A stretch of 41,451 bases of DNA, taken from NCBI GenBank assembly GCA_028682915.1, contig JAJRAN010000110.1:1-41451 (forward strand). Direction: 5' to 3'. How positions within the stretch are numbered: position 1 is the first letter of the stretch; each line of letters begins with the position of its first letter. This document shows positions 15,631 through 22,981 of the stretch, in pieces. This DNA is from Methanomassiliicoccales archaeon. Its GTDB lineage: Archaea > Thermoplasmatota > Thermoplasmata > Methanomassiliicoccales > UBA472. The notes beneath the pieces were generated by a model. It saw only the letters and a list, made by a program, of their open reading frames with translations, did no database searches and was not told the origin of the DNA. Made by a program: the position numbers and the translations under genes.

Positions 15631-16380
15631 TCAATGCTTCAGGAGCTGATGCACATCGCTAATGCCCTTGAGCACCTTGAACCCCTTCTCCGTGATCATG
15701 TAATCGCCTCGGCCATGACGCTGCAGCATCATCCCGGCGTCCAGGAGCCTTTGGATGTGGAACAGTAGGTTCCCCCCTTTGAGCTCTGTGATCTCGGAGA
15801 GGGACGAGAAGCTCCTGGGCTCGGTGGAGACCGCCTTGATTATCTGCAGGCGATGGTAAGAGGAGATTGGCTCGAGGACCTCGTTCACGAAATCCTTCTC
15901 CTTCAGCTCCAATATCTCCTGCCTCTTGTCCACGGTCGTGGAATAGATACGCAGGGAGCGCATCAGCCTGACCTGCCTTCCGAACAGCCGGGCAAGCTCG
16001 ACGAAGCACTTCTCACATTTGTCATAGGGGGCTGTGTCCCTCAACCTGTCCAGCTCGCTCTGGTTGGTGATGATGACCTCTTCCCTGACCACGTCCCTTT
16101 CCAGCAATGAGGCGTTCTTCTGGAGGAAGGTGGTGAAGGTCGCCCGGCAAGGCTCCTTGAGGTCGCATCTCTTCACCATGTTTCGGGAGAGGCCGTCCTC
16201 CACATCGTCCATCACCTGAGAGACCATGACCTCTAGGAGGTCCGTCCTTCCGCGGGGCGAGGACGTGGTCTCGGGTAGGAGAGAGGGGTCCACCAAACGC
16301 GATATGGTGGATCTTATTTCATCTAGGTCGGCCCTGATTTCATCGAGGTCATCGCGCAATGATCTGTCCTTTTCCTCCAT
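15631..16380 (-). CDS. Winged-helix regulator with an N-terminal four-cysteine region
   Basis: A 249-residue protein. Residues 1-30 are a charged heptad-like helix (probable coiled coil). The middle region has two cysteine pairs, C72/C78 (RCDLKEPC) and C122/C125 (KCEKC), suited to binding a metal or iron-sulfur cluster. The C-terminal winged helix (about 168-240) reads LQIIKAVSTEPRSFSSLSE, then GGNLLFHIQRLLDAGM and a wing GRGDYMITEKG, as in ArsR/TrmB-type archaeal regulators. The gene sits between the hydantoinase and corrinoid genes on the same strand, so local control of methyl-transfer genes is likely. Redox or oxygen sensing through the cysteines is my inference. Confidence 0.82.
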   Translation of the reverse strand: MEEKDRSLRDDLDEIRADLDEIRSTISRLVDPSLLPETTSSPRGRTDLLEVMVSQVMDDVEDGLSRNMVKRCDLKEPCRATFTTFLQKNASLLERDVVREEVIITNQSELDRLRDTAPYDKCEKCFVELARLFGRQVRLMRSLRIYSTTVDKRQEILELKEKDFVNEVLEPISSYHRLQIIKAVSTEPRSFSSLSEITELKGGNLLFHIQRLLDAGMMLQRHGRGDYMITEKGFKVLKGISDVHQLLKH

Positions 16381-16538
16381 CGGGTCATATAAGAGAAGGT
16401 CGGAATAGAAAGGTTTGCCGGAAGACTTTCTAGGTCACGAAAGAGTAATTCTTTGATCGAATCGTTGGAGCAAAAAGGCAGAATTCCATAAAATATGAGA
16501 ATTGGAAAGGGTTTATAAGATTACAGAGCTCGAGTGAC

Positions 16539-17180
16539 TTACCGGTTCTTGATGAGCTCGGAAGCGATTTTCACTGCCTCGATGGCGTCGTAGCCCCATG
16601 CGTCGGCACCAATCTGGGTGGCGAACTCCTTCGAGGTCGCACCGCCGCCAATCATGGTCTTCACCTTGGGCTTCATGTTGCCTTCCTTGGCCATGCGCTC
16701 GATCTCCTTCATGCCCGCCAGGGTGGGGGTCATGAGGGTGGATGTCGCGATGATGTCGACGCCCTCGCTCTTGGCCTTCTCGATGATGTTCTTAATGGGA
16801 ACATCGCGGCCTAAGTCGAAGATGGTCATGCCAGCGCCGGTGAGCATCGCCTTCACGATGTTCTTGCCGATGTCGTGGACATCTCCCTCGACGACGCAGA
16901 TGACGACCTTTCCAGAAGCGCCCATCGAGCCGACCTTCAGCTTGGGAAGGACGACATCCAGGGACGCATACATGGTCTGGGCGGAGAGAAGAACCTGGGG
17001 CAGATAGTACTCCTTCTTCTCATACTTCTGACCCACTACCTCCATGCCCTTGCTCAGGCCATTGAAGATAATGTCCTTCGCGTCGATCCCCTGAGCCAAA
17101 GCCTGCTCAGAGAGCGGCTTCGCTTCCTTAATCTTACCTTTCACAACAACTTCAGCGAGCTGTGCAAGTACGTCTGACAA
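16539..17180 (-). CDS. Corrinoid protein of the MtbC/MtmC/MttC type
   Basis: A 213-residue methyltransferase-associated corrinoid protein. The N-terminal helical cap domain (about 1-85) precedes the cobalamin-binding Rossmann domain with the signature EGDVHDIGKN, where H102 would ligate cobalt. TSTLMTPTLAGM (about residue 145) and MIGGGATSKEFATQIGADAWGYDA complete the pocket. A GTG at 17210 is in frame, but AGGAGGGAG lies inside those first codons and 9 bases before TTG 17180. TTG also gives the usual family length and start (MSDVLAQLAE), so it is preferred. The substrate methyltransferase gene is not adjacent, so the substrate remains open. Confidence 0.93.
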   Translation of the reverse strand: MSDVLAQLAEVVVKGKIKEAKPLSEQALAQGIDAKDIIFNGLSKGMEVVGQKYEKKEYYLPQVLLSAQTMYASLDVVLPKLKVGSMGASGKVVICVVEGDVHDIGKNIVKAMLTGAGMTIFDLGRDVPIKNIIEKAKSEGVDIIATSTLMTPTLAGMKEIERMAKEGNMKPKVKTMIGGGATSKEFATQIGADAWGYDAIEAVKIASELIKNR

Positions 17181-17222
17181 ACTCCACTCCCTCCTATGGG
17201 AATTGGCCACCGATTATATTAG

Positions 17223-17260
17223 TTAATATTAAAGCCTCTCATGGATGGATGTAACATCCA
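17223..17260 (-). promoter_or_regulatory. Corrinoid-gene promoter with TGGATG dyad
   Basis: TTAATATTAA (17223-17232) is a palindromic TATA box, with a predicted start near 17202. Upstream of it lies the 15-base dyad TGGATGTAACATCCA (17246-17260), with 7-base perfect arms, and a third half-site TGGATGG at 17242-17248. The TGGATG/CATCCA half-sites match those at the mcr promoter. Confidence 0.55.
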
Positions 17261-17471
17261 GATGCACCCAAAGTATACTGGGATGACTATAACAATAGAC
17301 AACTGAATGTTTTTTCCGAAAGAGGCGGGATGATAGGTTAACAGCATCAAGACCTAAGGCCTATAGGAATCGTTTCCATGAGGGTACACTCGACGTTCAT
17401 CGTACTGCATGGCCCCTGTAAGCACGTACCAAGGCCCTTCTCAAAGGAGCGGCGATCTCTCCCGACTCACC
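17261..17471. other. Non-coding stretch upstream of the corrinoid promoter
   Basis: No gene is supported here on either strand. The stretch contains a short imperfect dyad around 17268-17283 (CCCA...TGGG around GTATAC). The 139-codon open plus frame over 17378-17797 runs into the phosphoesterase coding sequence and has an arginine-rich low-complexity translation, so it is not called. Confidence 0.4.
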
Positions 17472-17567
17472 TCAATAGTCGTCCTCCTCGAATTGAGAGG
17501 CTCCGCAGACAGGACACCGATCCTGATTCTTCTTCAGCGCGCACCCGCAGACGATGCACTCGGGCAA
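17472..17567 (-). CDS. Tiny zinc-ribbon protein (31 residues)
   Basis: Reading the minus strand from TTG 17567 gives a 31-residue peptide beginning MPECIVCGCALKK. It has CIVC and CPVC pairs spaced as in a rubredoxin-like zinc ribbon, and an acidic tail FEEDDY. GGAG lies 6 bases before the TTG. The frame stays open upstream to the phosphoesterase stop and contains more cysteine (GCYCDAP) and a protein-like segment, so the true start may be a rare codon or the protein could be longer. Small zinc ribbons of this type are common in archaea and usually bind RNA, DNA or partner proteins. Confidence 0.55.
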   Translation of the reverse strand: MPECIVCGCALKKNQDRCPVCGASQFEEDDY

Positions 17568-17636
17568 GTCTTTCTCCGTATGGACATAGCGTCGGCCGAG
17601 GATTAATAGATTGTCTGGTGCGTCGCAATAGCAACC

Positions 17637-18356
17637 TCAAGGCCTGGAGCGCGATAGCCTTCCCGCCTCGCCGAGGCTCAGCACCCCGATCTCGCTGCAT
17701 CCATAGACCTTGGCGCGATCCAAATCCGCGCCTTCCAGGATGGGTGAGAGCGCCTCCGCGCCCGACGTCAGGTCGGTGCCGGCCGCGAGGGGGCTGAAAG
17801 CTGGCATCACCAGCACCCTCTCCCTCTCGAAATGCACGAAGCAGGGCAGCTTGACGCAGGCGCCGACGGAGTCGAACAGCCGGACCGAGGGGTGCTCATG
17901 CCCCATGACCAGAGGCCGGTCGTCGTTCGCGAGATGGCCATGGACAAAGTGGATCCCTGCGACCGTGTGCTCCTCAACCATCCTCACGCCCAGCTTGGAG
18001 GCGATGGTAGCGAGGAAGTTGTCGTGGTTGCCTCGGACGATTATCACCTCGCCGTGCTCCTGGAGGGTGCCCAGGATGCGCCTGGCCTCAGACCATTCCT
18101 GGGCCAGGTTGCGCGAGAACTCGTGCTTCAGGTCGCCCAGCAGCAGGAAGCGCTCGGGCGAGTAGCGGTCGATGATGTCCATCAGGGAATCGCGCATCGC
18201 CTCCGTCTGCATATGGGGAAGGTGCAGGCCCGAGTCCTCCAGGACCGACTCATAGCCGACATGCAGGTCCGACACCACGACCGTGCCCTGGTCCTTAAGC
18301 AGCGCGCACAGCTGGTTGGTGATGAGCAGTCCGGGCATGACCTCGAGCTGGTTCAT
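17637..18356 (-). CDS. Calcineurin-like metallophosphoesterase (COG1407 type)
   Basis: A 239-residue archaeal phosphoesterase. All metal-binding motifs are present: SDLHVG (D30, H32), GDLKHEF (D75), GNHDN (N110, H111), VHGH (H139, H141) and GHEHP (H153, H155). Family members are predicted phosphohydrolases or nucleases; the substrate is unknown. The start is a probable leaderless ATG, with a TATA-like AGAAATAGC about 25-35 bases upstream. It diverges from the YprB-like nuclease gene over 134 bases. The stop TGA is followed by an in-frame cysteine-rich open reading that ends as the tiny zinc ribbon. Confidence 0.9.
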   Translation of the reverse strand: MNQLEVMPGLLITNQLCALLKDQGTVVVSDLHVGYESVLEDSGLHLPHMQTEAMRDSLMDIIDRYSPERFLLLGDLKHEFSRNLAQEWSEARRILGTLQEHGEVIIVRGNHDNFLATIASKLGVRMVEEHTVAGIHFVHGHLANDDRPLVMGHEHPSVRLFDSVGACVKLPCFVHFERERVLVMPAFSPLAAGTDLTSGAEALSPILEGADLDRAKVYGCSEIGVLSLGEAGRLSRSRP

Positions 18357-18490
18357 GTTTCGCCTGAGCAGCGCTCGATTCCGGCCGTCGCTATTTCTAC
18401 CTTTGCGCCACGCCCGATCAGGAGGATAAGGGCCGCACTTTCGTGGCTCCTAGCGAAACCCATTTTAGTGTGATCCGGGTCAGGTAGACC

Positions 18491-19264
18491 ATGATCAGGC
18501 GCACCTTCCTCATCCTGCCCAGCGTGGGGGCGAAGACGGAGCGCGAGCTCTGGGGGAAGGGGGTGGCACGCTGGGAGGACTTCCAGGACCGCCCTCATCT
18601 GCCCGGCTTCTCGGCCTCGCGCAAGGGCCGCCTCGACCAGCTCTTAGTAGCCGCCGAGGATTTCCTGGAAAGGCGCGAGACCGGCTATTTCCATCGGCTC
18701 CTGCCGCCGAGCGAGCATTGGCGCCTGTTCGGGGAGGTGAAGGAGGACGCCGCCTACCTGGACATCGAGACCGACGGCCTGGGGGAAGGGGCGGTGGTCA
18801 CGGTGGTGGGCGTTCATCGCCAAGGACGGGACACGACCCTGGTCCGGGGCATCGACCTCGACGCCCGCGCCCTGAGGCAGGCCCTGCAGGGTTGCAGGAT
18901 CCTGGTCACCTTCAACGGCTCCTCCTTCGACCTTCCCATGCTGGAGAGGGAGTTCCCCTTCGCCGTGCCAAGGGTCCCGCACTTCGACCTCAGGCACGGC
19001 TGCGCGCGCATCGGGCTCAAGGGCGGGCTGAAGAGCATAGAGAAGCAGCTGGGCATGTCCAGGCCGTTGGAGGTGGAGTACGTGACCGGGGAGGAGGCGG
19101 TGTACCTGTGGCGCCTATGGGAGCGCAAGGGCAAGGAGAACGCGCTCAAGCTCCTCAAGCAATACAACCGCGAGGACACCAAGAACCTGGTACCCATCGC
19201 CGAGATGACCTACTACGACCTGGTGACGCGGACGCTGGCTAAGGCCTGCTCTCCGACCCCTTGA
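18491..19264 (+). CDS. YprB-like RNase H-fold 3'-5' exonuclease
   Basis: A 257-residue protein of the YprB/DnaQ-like exonuclease family. Catalytic acidic residues are visible in LDIETDG (D91, E93), FNGSSFDLPML (D147) and YNREDTKNL (D229). The first 80 residues form a helical, helix-hairpin-helix-like region (VGAKTERELWGKGVARWEDF). Such proteins are predicted DNA or RNA repair nucleases. The ATG is probably leaderless, with TATA-like TTTTAGTG about 25 bases upstream. Its 3' end overlaps the converging TPR gene by 26 bases. Confidence 0.85.
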   Translation: MIRRTFLILPSVGAKTERELWGKGVARWEDFQDRPHLPGFSASRKGRLDQLLVAAEDFLERRETGYFHRLLPPSEHWRLFGEVKEDAAYLDIETDGLGEGAVVTVVGVHRQGRDTTLVRGIDLDARALRQALQGCRILVTFNGSSFDLPMLEREFPFAVPRVPHFDLRHGCARIGLKGGLKSIEKQLGMSRPLEVEYVTGEEAVYLWRLWERKGKENALKLLKQYNREDTKNLVPIAEMTYYDLVTRTLAKACSPTP

Positions 19265-19817
19265 GAGCCATTTCCCGGTTGTGCTTGGCATCGGCGTGCC
19301 CGGGGTCGATGGCGATCGCTTTTTCGTAAGCCTCGGCCGCATCCTTGTAACGCCTGAGCTCCAGCAGGGTGTTGCCTTTGTTGTACCACGCCTCGCAATA
19401 ATCCGGTTTCAAGGCTATCGCCCGGTCGTACGACTCGACCGCCTCCGATAGCGAGTTCTGACCGTTCAGGGCGTTGCCGCGGATGAACCAGGCGATCGGG
19501 TCACCAGGCCTCAAGGCAATGGCCAGGTCGCATGAGCTCACCGCCTCCTCGTACTCGCCGCTCAGATTCAAAGAGTTGCCGCGGGCGAGCCAGATGGTGG
19601 CATCGCCCGGGCGGAGCTCGAGCGCCTTGTCGTAGGAGGCCACCGCCTCGTTTGCACGTCCGAGCGCGTCGAGCGCTATCCCGCGGTTCTTCCAACAGTC
19701 GGCGTCCTCGGGGTCGAGGGAGAGCGCCTTGTCGAAGCAGGCTAGCGCCTCGGGGTAATGCCCGGAAGTGTAAAGCTCCACCCCTCGGTTGAAGAGAACG
19801 TCCACATCGCTGCCCAC
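19239..19817 (-). CDS. TPR-repeat protein
   Basis: A 192-residue protein made almost entirely of five tetratricopeptide repeats of 34 residues. Each has the W/Y-N-G-A-Y-A-L-P pattern, for example VLFNRGVELYTSGHYPEAL and AWYNKGNTLLELRRYKDAA. These helical repeats mediate protein-protein contacts; the partner is unknown. There is no signal peptide or membrane segment. The start is GTG at 19817, probably leaderless, with TATA-like CATAAATTG on the minus strand about 25 bases upstream. It converges with and overlaps the YprB-like gene by 26 bases. Confidence 0.88.
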   Translation of the reverse strand: MGSDVDVLFNRGVELYTSGHYPEALACFDKALSLDPEDADCWKNRGIALDALGRANEAVASYDKALELRPGDATIWLARGNSLNLSGEYEEAVSSCDLAIALRPGDPIAWFIRGNALNGQNSLSEAVESYDRAIALKPDYCEAWYNKGNTLLELRRYKDAAEAYEKAIAIDPGHADAKHNREMALKGSESRP

Positions 19818-19951
19818 GCATCAGGGATGCGGCTGCGGGCAATTTATGATTTTGATGGCCTCACTTCTCGTCGGTCGAAAGACCCCATGCCATGAAGGCA
19901 TCTAAATAGGCGGAAGTCGCTGAGCGAGACGGGATATGGGATGGGCATCTT

Positions 19952-21532
19952 ATGGAGCATCGCGAAGCCGACGCCATGAAGGGCGACCTGGAGGGCTTCA
20001 CCGCTAGGGCCAGGGAGATAGCCAAGGCCTTGCGCTCCATGCACAGCGTGACGGTGATCACCCACATCGACGCCGACGGCATCACCGCCGGGGCCATCGC
20101 CGGCCAGGCGCTGCAACGGGCGCACATCCCGCACGAGGTCCTCTTCTTCAAGAAGCTGGACGACGCGGCCATCGCCCGCATCGACTCCTTGACCTCCGAG
20201 GGCGTATGGCTCACGGACCTGGGGAGCGGATACCTGTCCAAGATAGGGCACCCTGGCCTGGTGGTGGCGGACCACCACTCGCCCGACTGCTGCAGCAACG
20301 TGGGCTCGAAGAAGAAACGGGACCTGTTCGATTTCCATGACAACAGCCGACTGCACCTCAACCCCCACCTCTTCGGCTTCGACGGGTCGAGGGAGGCGAG
20401 CGGCGCTGGGACCGCCTACTGGATCGCCAGGCAGATGAGCTCGGACAACATCATGCTCGCCCCCTTGGCCATCGTGGGCGCCGTGGGCGACCTGCAGGAC
20501 AACGCCCAACTCAAGCTCGTCGGGATCAACTCCCTCATCCGCGACGAGGCCGAGGACGCTGGCCTGCTCAGGACCGAGTACGACCTGCGCCTTTTCGGGC
20601 GTGAGACCCGGCCGCTCACCAAGTTCTTCCAATACGCGAGCGACCCCGCATTGCCCGGGCTGAGCAACGACTGGTACGCCTGCCGCCAGTTCCTGGACCG
20701 GACCGGGGTGAGGCTGAAGGACCACTCCGGAAGGGAACGGAGCTGGGCCGGACTGAGCGTGGACGAGAAAGAGGAGATAAAGGTCGCCTTGGACCTGTGC
20801 ATGGACCGGCAGGGGCAGAAGGGGGTGCTGCGCCGCATCTATGGCGAGGTATACGTGCTCCCGGGGCAGAAGCAAGGGACCGAGCTGCACGAATCGAAGG
20901 AGATGTCCACCCTCCTCAACTCCTGCGGGCGATACGGGAACGAGCGCCTGGGCCTCGAGGTCTGCGTGGACGTGGTCGAGCCCTCCTCGCGGGAAGGGGA
21001 GAGGGATGAGAGGAGGCAGAGGAACATCGAGGAGGCACTGGAGCAGCTGCGCAACCACCGCAGCAACCTAATCGGGGCGATGAACTTCTTCTTCGCCCAT
21101 GAGCGAGGGAAGATCTGCGACAGGAGGAAATCCATCCAGGTGCTGAGGGCGAACGGCGGCTACCTGCTCCCGGAGAAGGTCAAGGGGATCAACGCCGAGG
21201 GCGCGGAGGAGGAGAGGGAGGTGTTCCGCGACACCACCATCGGCATAGTGGCCGGGATGGTCCTGGGCTCGGGGAACGTCCCCGACGACGTGCCCATCCT
21301 CGCCCTGATGCGCTCGGAGGGCGACGTCAAGGCCTCGGCCCGCGGCAACCAGAGGATGGTGGACCGGGGGCTGGACCTCTCACGGGCGATGCGGGAGGCC
21401 GCGGAGGGCGTGGGTGGGACCGGCGGAGGTCACAACGTCGCAGCTGGAGCCACCATCCCCGAGCCGAGGGTCCACGATTTCATAGACGCCCTGGACGACA
21501 TCGTCTCGCACCAGATGCGGCCCAGCACCTGA
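19952..21532 (+). CDS. DHH-family RecJ-like phosphoesterase/exonuclease
   Basis: A 526-residue archaeal RecJ-like protein. The DHH domain shows VITHIDADGIT (H38, D40, D42), LTDLGSG (D89) and the name motif VVADHHSPD (D107-H109). The C-terminal DHHA1 domain has the GTGGGHNVAAGATIP substrate motif. Archaeal members act as 5' or 3' single-strand exonucleases and associate with the CMG replisome (GAN type), or hydrolyse short RNAs. Start at ATG 19952 or the second ATG at 19976; a TATA-like TCTAAATAG near 19904-19912 supports a short leader. Its stop directly abuts the converging argF stop. Confidence 0.88.
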   Translation: MEHREADAMKGDLEGFTARAREIAKALRSMHSVTVITHIDADGITAGAIAGQALQRAHIPHEVLFFKKLDDAAIARIDSLTSEGVWLTDLGSGYLSKIGHPGLVVADHHSPDCCSNVGSKKKRDLFDFHDNSRLHLNPHLFGFDGSREASGAGTAYWIARQMSSDNIMLAPLAIVGAVGDLQDNAQLKLVGINSLIRDEAEDAGLLRTEYDLRLFGRETRPLTKFFQYASDPALPGLSNDWYACRQFLDRTGVRLKDHSGRERSWAGLSVDEKEEIKVALDLCMDRQGQKGVLRRIYGEVYVLPGQKQGTELHESKEMSTLLNSCGRYGNERLGLEVCVDVVEPSSREGERDERRQRNIEEALEQLRNHRSNLIGAMNFFFAHERGKICDRRKSIQVLRANGGYLLPEKVKGINAEGAEEEREVFRDTTIGIVAGMVLGSGNVPDDVPILALMRSEGDVKASARGNQRMVDRGLDLSRAMREAAEGVGGTGGGHNVAAGATIPEPRVHDFIDALDDIVSHQMRPST

Positions 21533-22450
21533 TCAGCGTATCAGCATCAGCAGGATGGCCTTCTCCGTGTGCATGCGGTTCTCCGCCTGGTCGAATATCA
21601 CGCTGTGGGGGCCGTCCATCACCTCGTCCGTTATCTCCTGGCCGCGGTGGGCGGGCAGGCAGTGCATGACGATGCAGTCCTTCTTCGCATTTTTTATCAG
21701 GGCGGAGTTCACCTGGAAGGGTTGGAAGATCTTGAGGCGCTCCTTGGCCTCCTCCTCCATGCCCATCGACACCCAGGTGTCCGTGTAGATTACATCGGCT
21801 CCCTTAACGGCCGCCTTGGGGTCGGTGGTCAGCTCGGACGACGCCCCATTCTTCTTGGCCAACCCTTGGGCCTTCTTGGCCAGCTGCTTGTCAGGTCCGT
21901 ACCCGTCCGGGTTCGCCGCAACGAAATCCATGCCGACGATGGCCGAGCCCAGCATGAGGGAGTTGCAGACGTTGTTGCCGTCCCCGATGTAGGCGAGCCT
22001 GAGACCTTTGAACCTCTTCTTCCGCTCGAGCACGGTCATCAGGTCCGCGACCGTCTGGCAAGGGTGCTCCACGTCATCCAAGGCGTTGATGACCGGCACG
22101 GTGGCGTTCTTCGCCAGGTCCAGCATCATCTTGTGGTCGAATGCCCGGTACATGACGCAGTCGACATAGCGGGAAAGGATCTTCGCGGTGTCAGAGATGG
22201 TCTCGCCCCGTCCAAGCTGGAGCTCCTTCGGGCTAAGGTTCAGGGCGTGCCCCCCGAGCTGGGCCATTCCGGCCTCGAAGGAGACCCGGGTCCTGGTGGA
22301 GGACTTCTCGAAGATCATGGCCAACGTCCTCCCTTTCAGGGGGAACGCGTCCTTCAAGGCCCCGCCCTTCAACCTCATGGCGGAGGCGATGACATCCTCC
22401 AGGTCGTCCTGGAGATCTAGTATGGAGATGACGTCGAGCTTCATAGGCAT
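21533..22450 (-). CDS. argF: Ornithine carbamoyltransferase
   Basis: A 305-residue ornithine carbamoyltransferase, which makes citrulline from carbamoyl phosphate and ornithine in arginine synthesis. The carbamoyl phosphate site is SSTRTR (50-55) and HPCQ (129-132). The ornithine site is YTDTWVSMG (around 222-230), and the catalytic HCLPAHRGQEI carries C264. Length is normal. The minus-strand TATA TTAATAAAG (22467-22475) predicts transcription starting within a few bases of the ATG, so the mRNA is near-leaderless and ATG 22444 is an equally good start. No other arg genes are nearby. Confidence 0.95.
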   Translation of the reverse strand: MPMKLDVISILDLQDDLEDVIASAMRLKGGALKDAFPLKGRTLAMIFEKSSTRTRVSFEAGMAQLGGHALNLSPKELQLGRGETISDTAKILSRYVDCVMYRAFDHKMMLDLAKNATVPVINALDDVEHPCQTVADLMTVLERKKRFKGLRLAYIGDGNNVCNSLMLGSAIVGMDFVAANPDGYGPDKQLAKKAQGLAKKNGASSELTTDPKAAVKGADVIYTDTWVSMGMEEEAKERLKIFQPFQVNSALIKNAKKDCIVMHCLPAHRGQEITDEVMDGPHSVIFDQAENRMHTEKAILLMLIR

Positions 22451-22538
22451 CGTTGGATAATGGGCGCTTTATTAAGTTTAATGTGCGCTGAGCGACAAAA
22501 ACAACGGACATTAATCAAGGTTCTAGACAAGGCCAGGC

Positions 22539-22582
22539 AATTGAAAGGGCATTCATGCTTTCGAATATTGCCCTTGACAATT
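22539..22582. promoter_or_regulatory. Dyad upstream of the tiny membrane-protein gene
   Basis: AAGGGCA (22545-22551) pairs with TGCCCTT (22569-22575), extended by AATTG (22539-22543) with CAATT (22578-22582). A TATA-like GCTTACATAG at 22603-22612 follows. It may be an operator or a hairpin for the small gene at 22631. Confidence 0.35.
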
Positions 22583-22630
22583 ATGAAAAGCCAGAGAGAA
22601 AAGCTTACATAGTGACAAAGAGTCGAAGCT

Positions 22631-22762
22631 ATGATGATAACCATCGATCAGCTCGCGACTAGCATCTACCATTCGGCCATCGCCGTGGTCCTGGTAGCCT
22701 TGGCGGGTGGATTATGGATTGGAATAATCTTAGCGGTTGGTAAGGTCAGGCGGCCCGCGTAG
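22631..22762 (+). CDS. Tiny single-pass membrane protein (43 residues)
   Basis: ATG 22631 opens a 43-residue reading frame starting MMITIDQLATSIYHSA. A single hydrophobic segment of about 22 residues (IAVVLVALAGGLWIGIILAVG) is followed by the positive tail KVRRPA, which predicts an N-out, C-in helix. A TATA-like box at 22603-22612 lies about 25 bases upstream, so the mRNA would be leaderless. It ends in TAG. I do not recognise the family. It sits alone between argF (divergent) and pepF. Small size limits confidence, but the promoter spacing and membrane pattern fit a real gene. Confidence 0.5.
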   Translation: MMITIDQLATSIYHSAIAVVLVALAGGLWIGIILAVGKVRRPA

Positions 22763-22981
22763 CATCAAATCAATTCATTTTAGCGCGATAGTAAACTCTG
22801 GAAATGCCTTTCTCGAATTCACTTTCGCCCCGTAGATGACTCTGCCACAGGTGTTTATCTGTGATGCGTTTAGTAGTCACGGCCATGGGATAATCCAGCG
22901 AGCGTTTGAGCCAAGTTGATAATACGGAGGCAAATGCTTTGAACCGAAACGGGCATTGTGCTACCTTCGTACGGTGATAAG

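Noticed and set aside
17637-17639. TGA after the phosphoesterase as a selenocysteine codon
   Set aside because: No SECIS-like element was seen, and the phosphoesterase domain is complete before it. A separate small gene or a lost fusion is simpler.
22934-22942. Two-codon upstream frame (ATG CTT TGA) behind GGAGG before pepF
   Set aside because: A ribosome site with a minimal frame is curious, but at this length chance is likely and no attenuator structure is visible.
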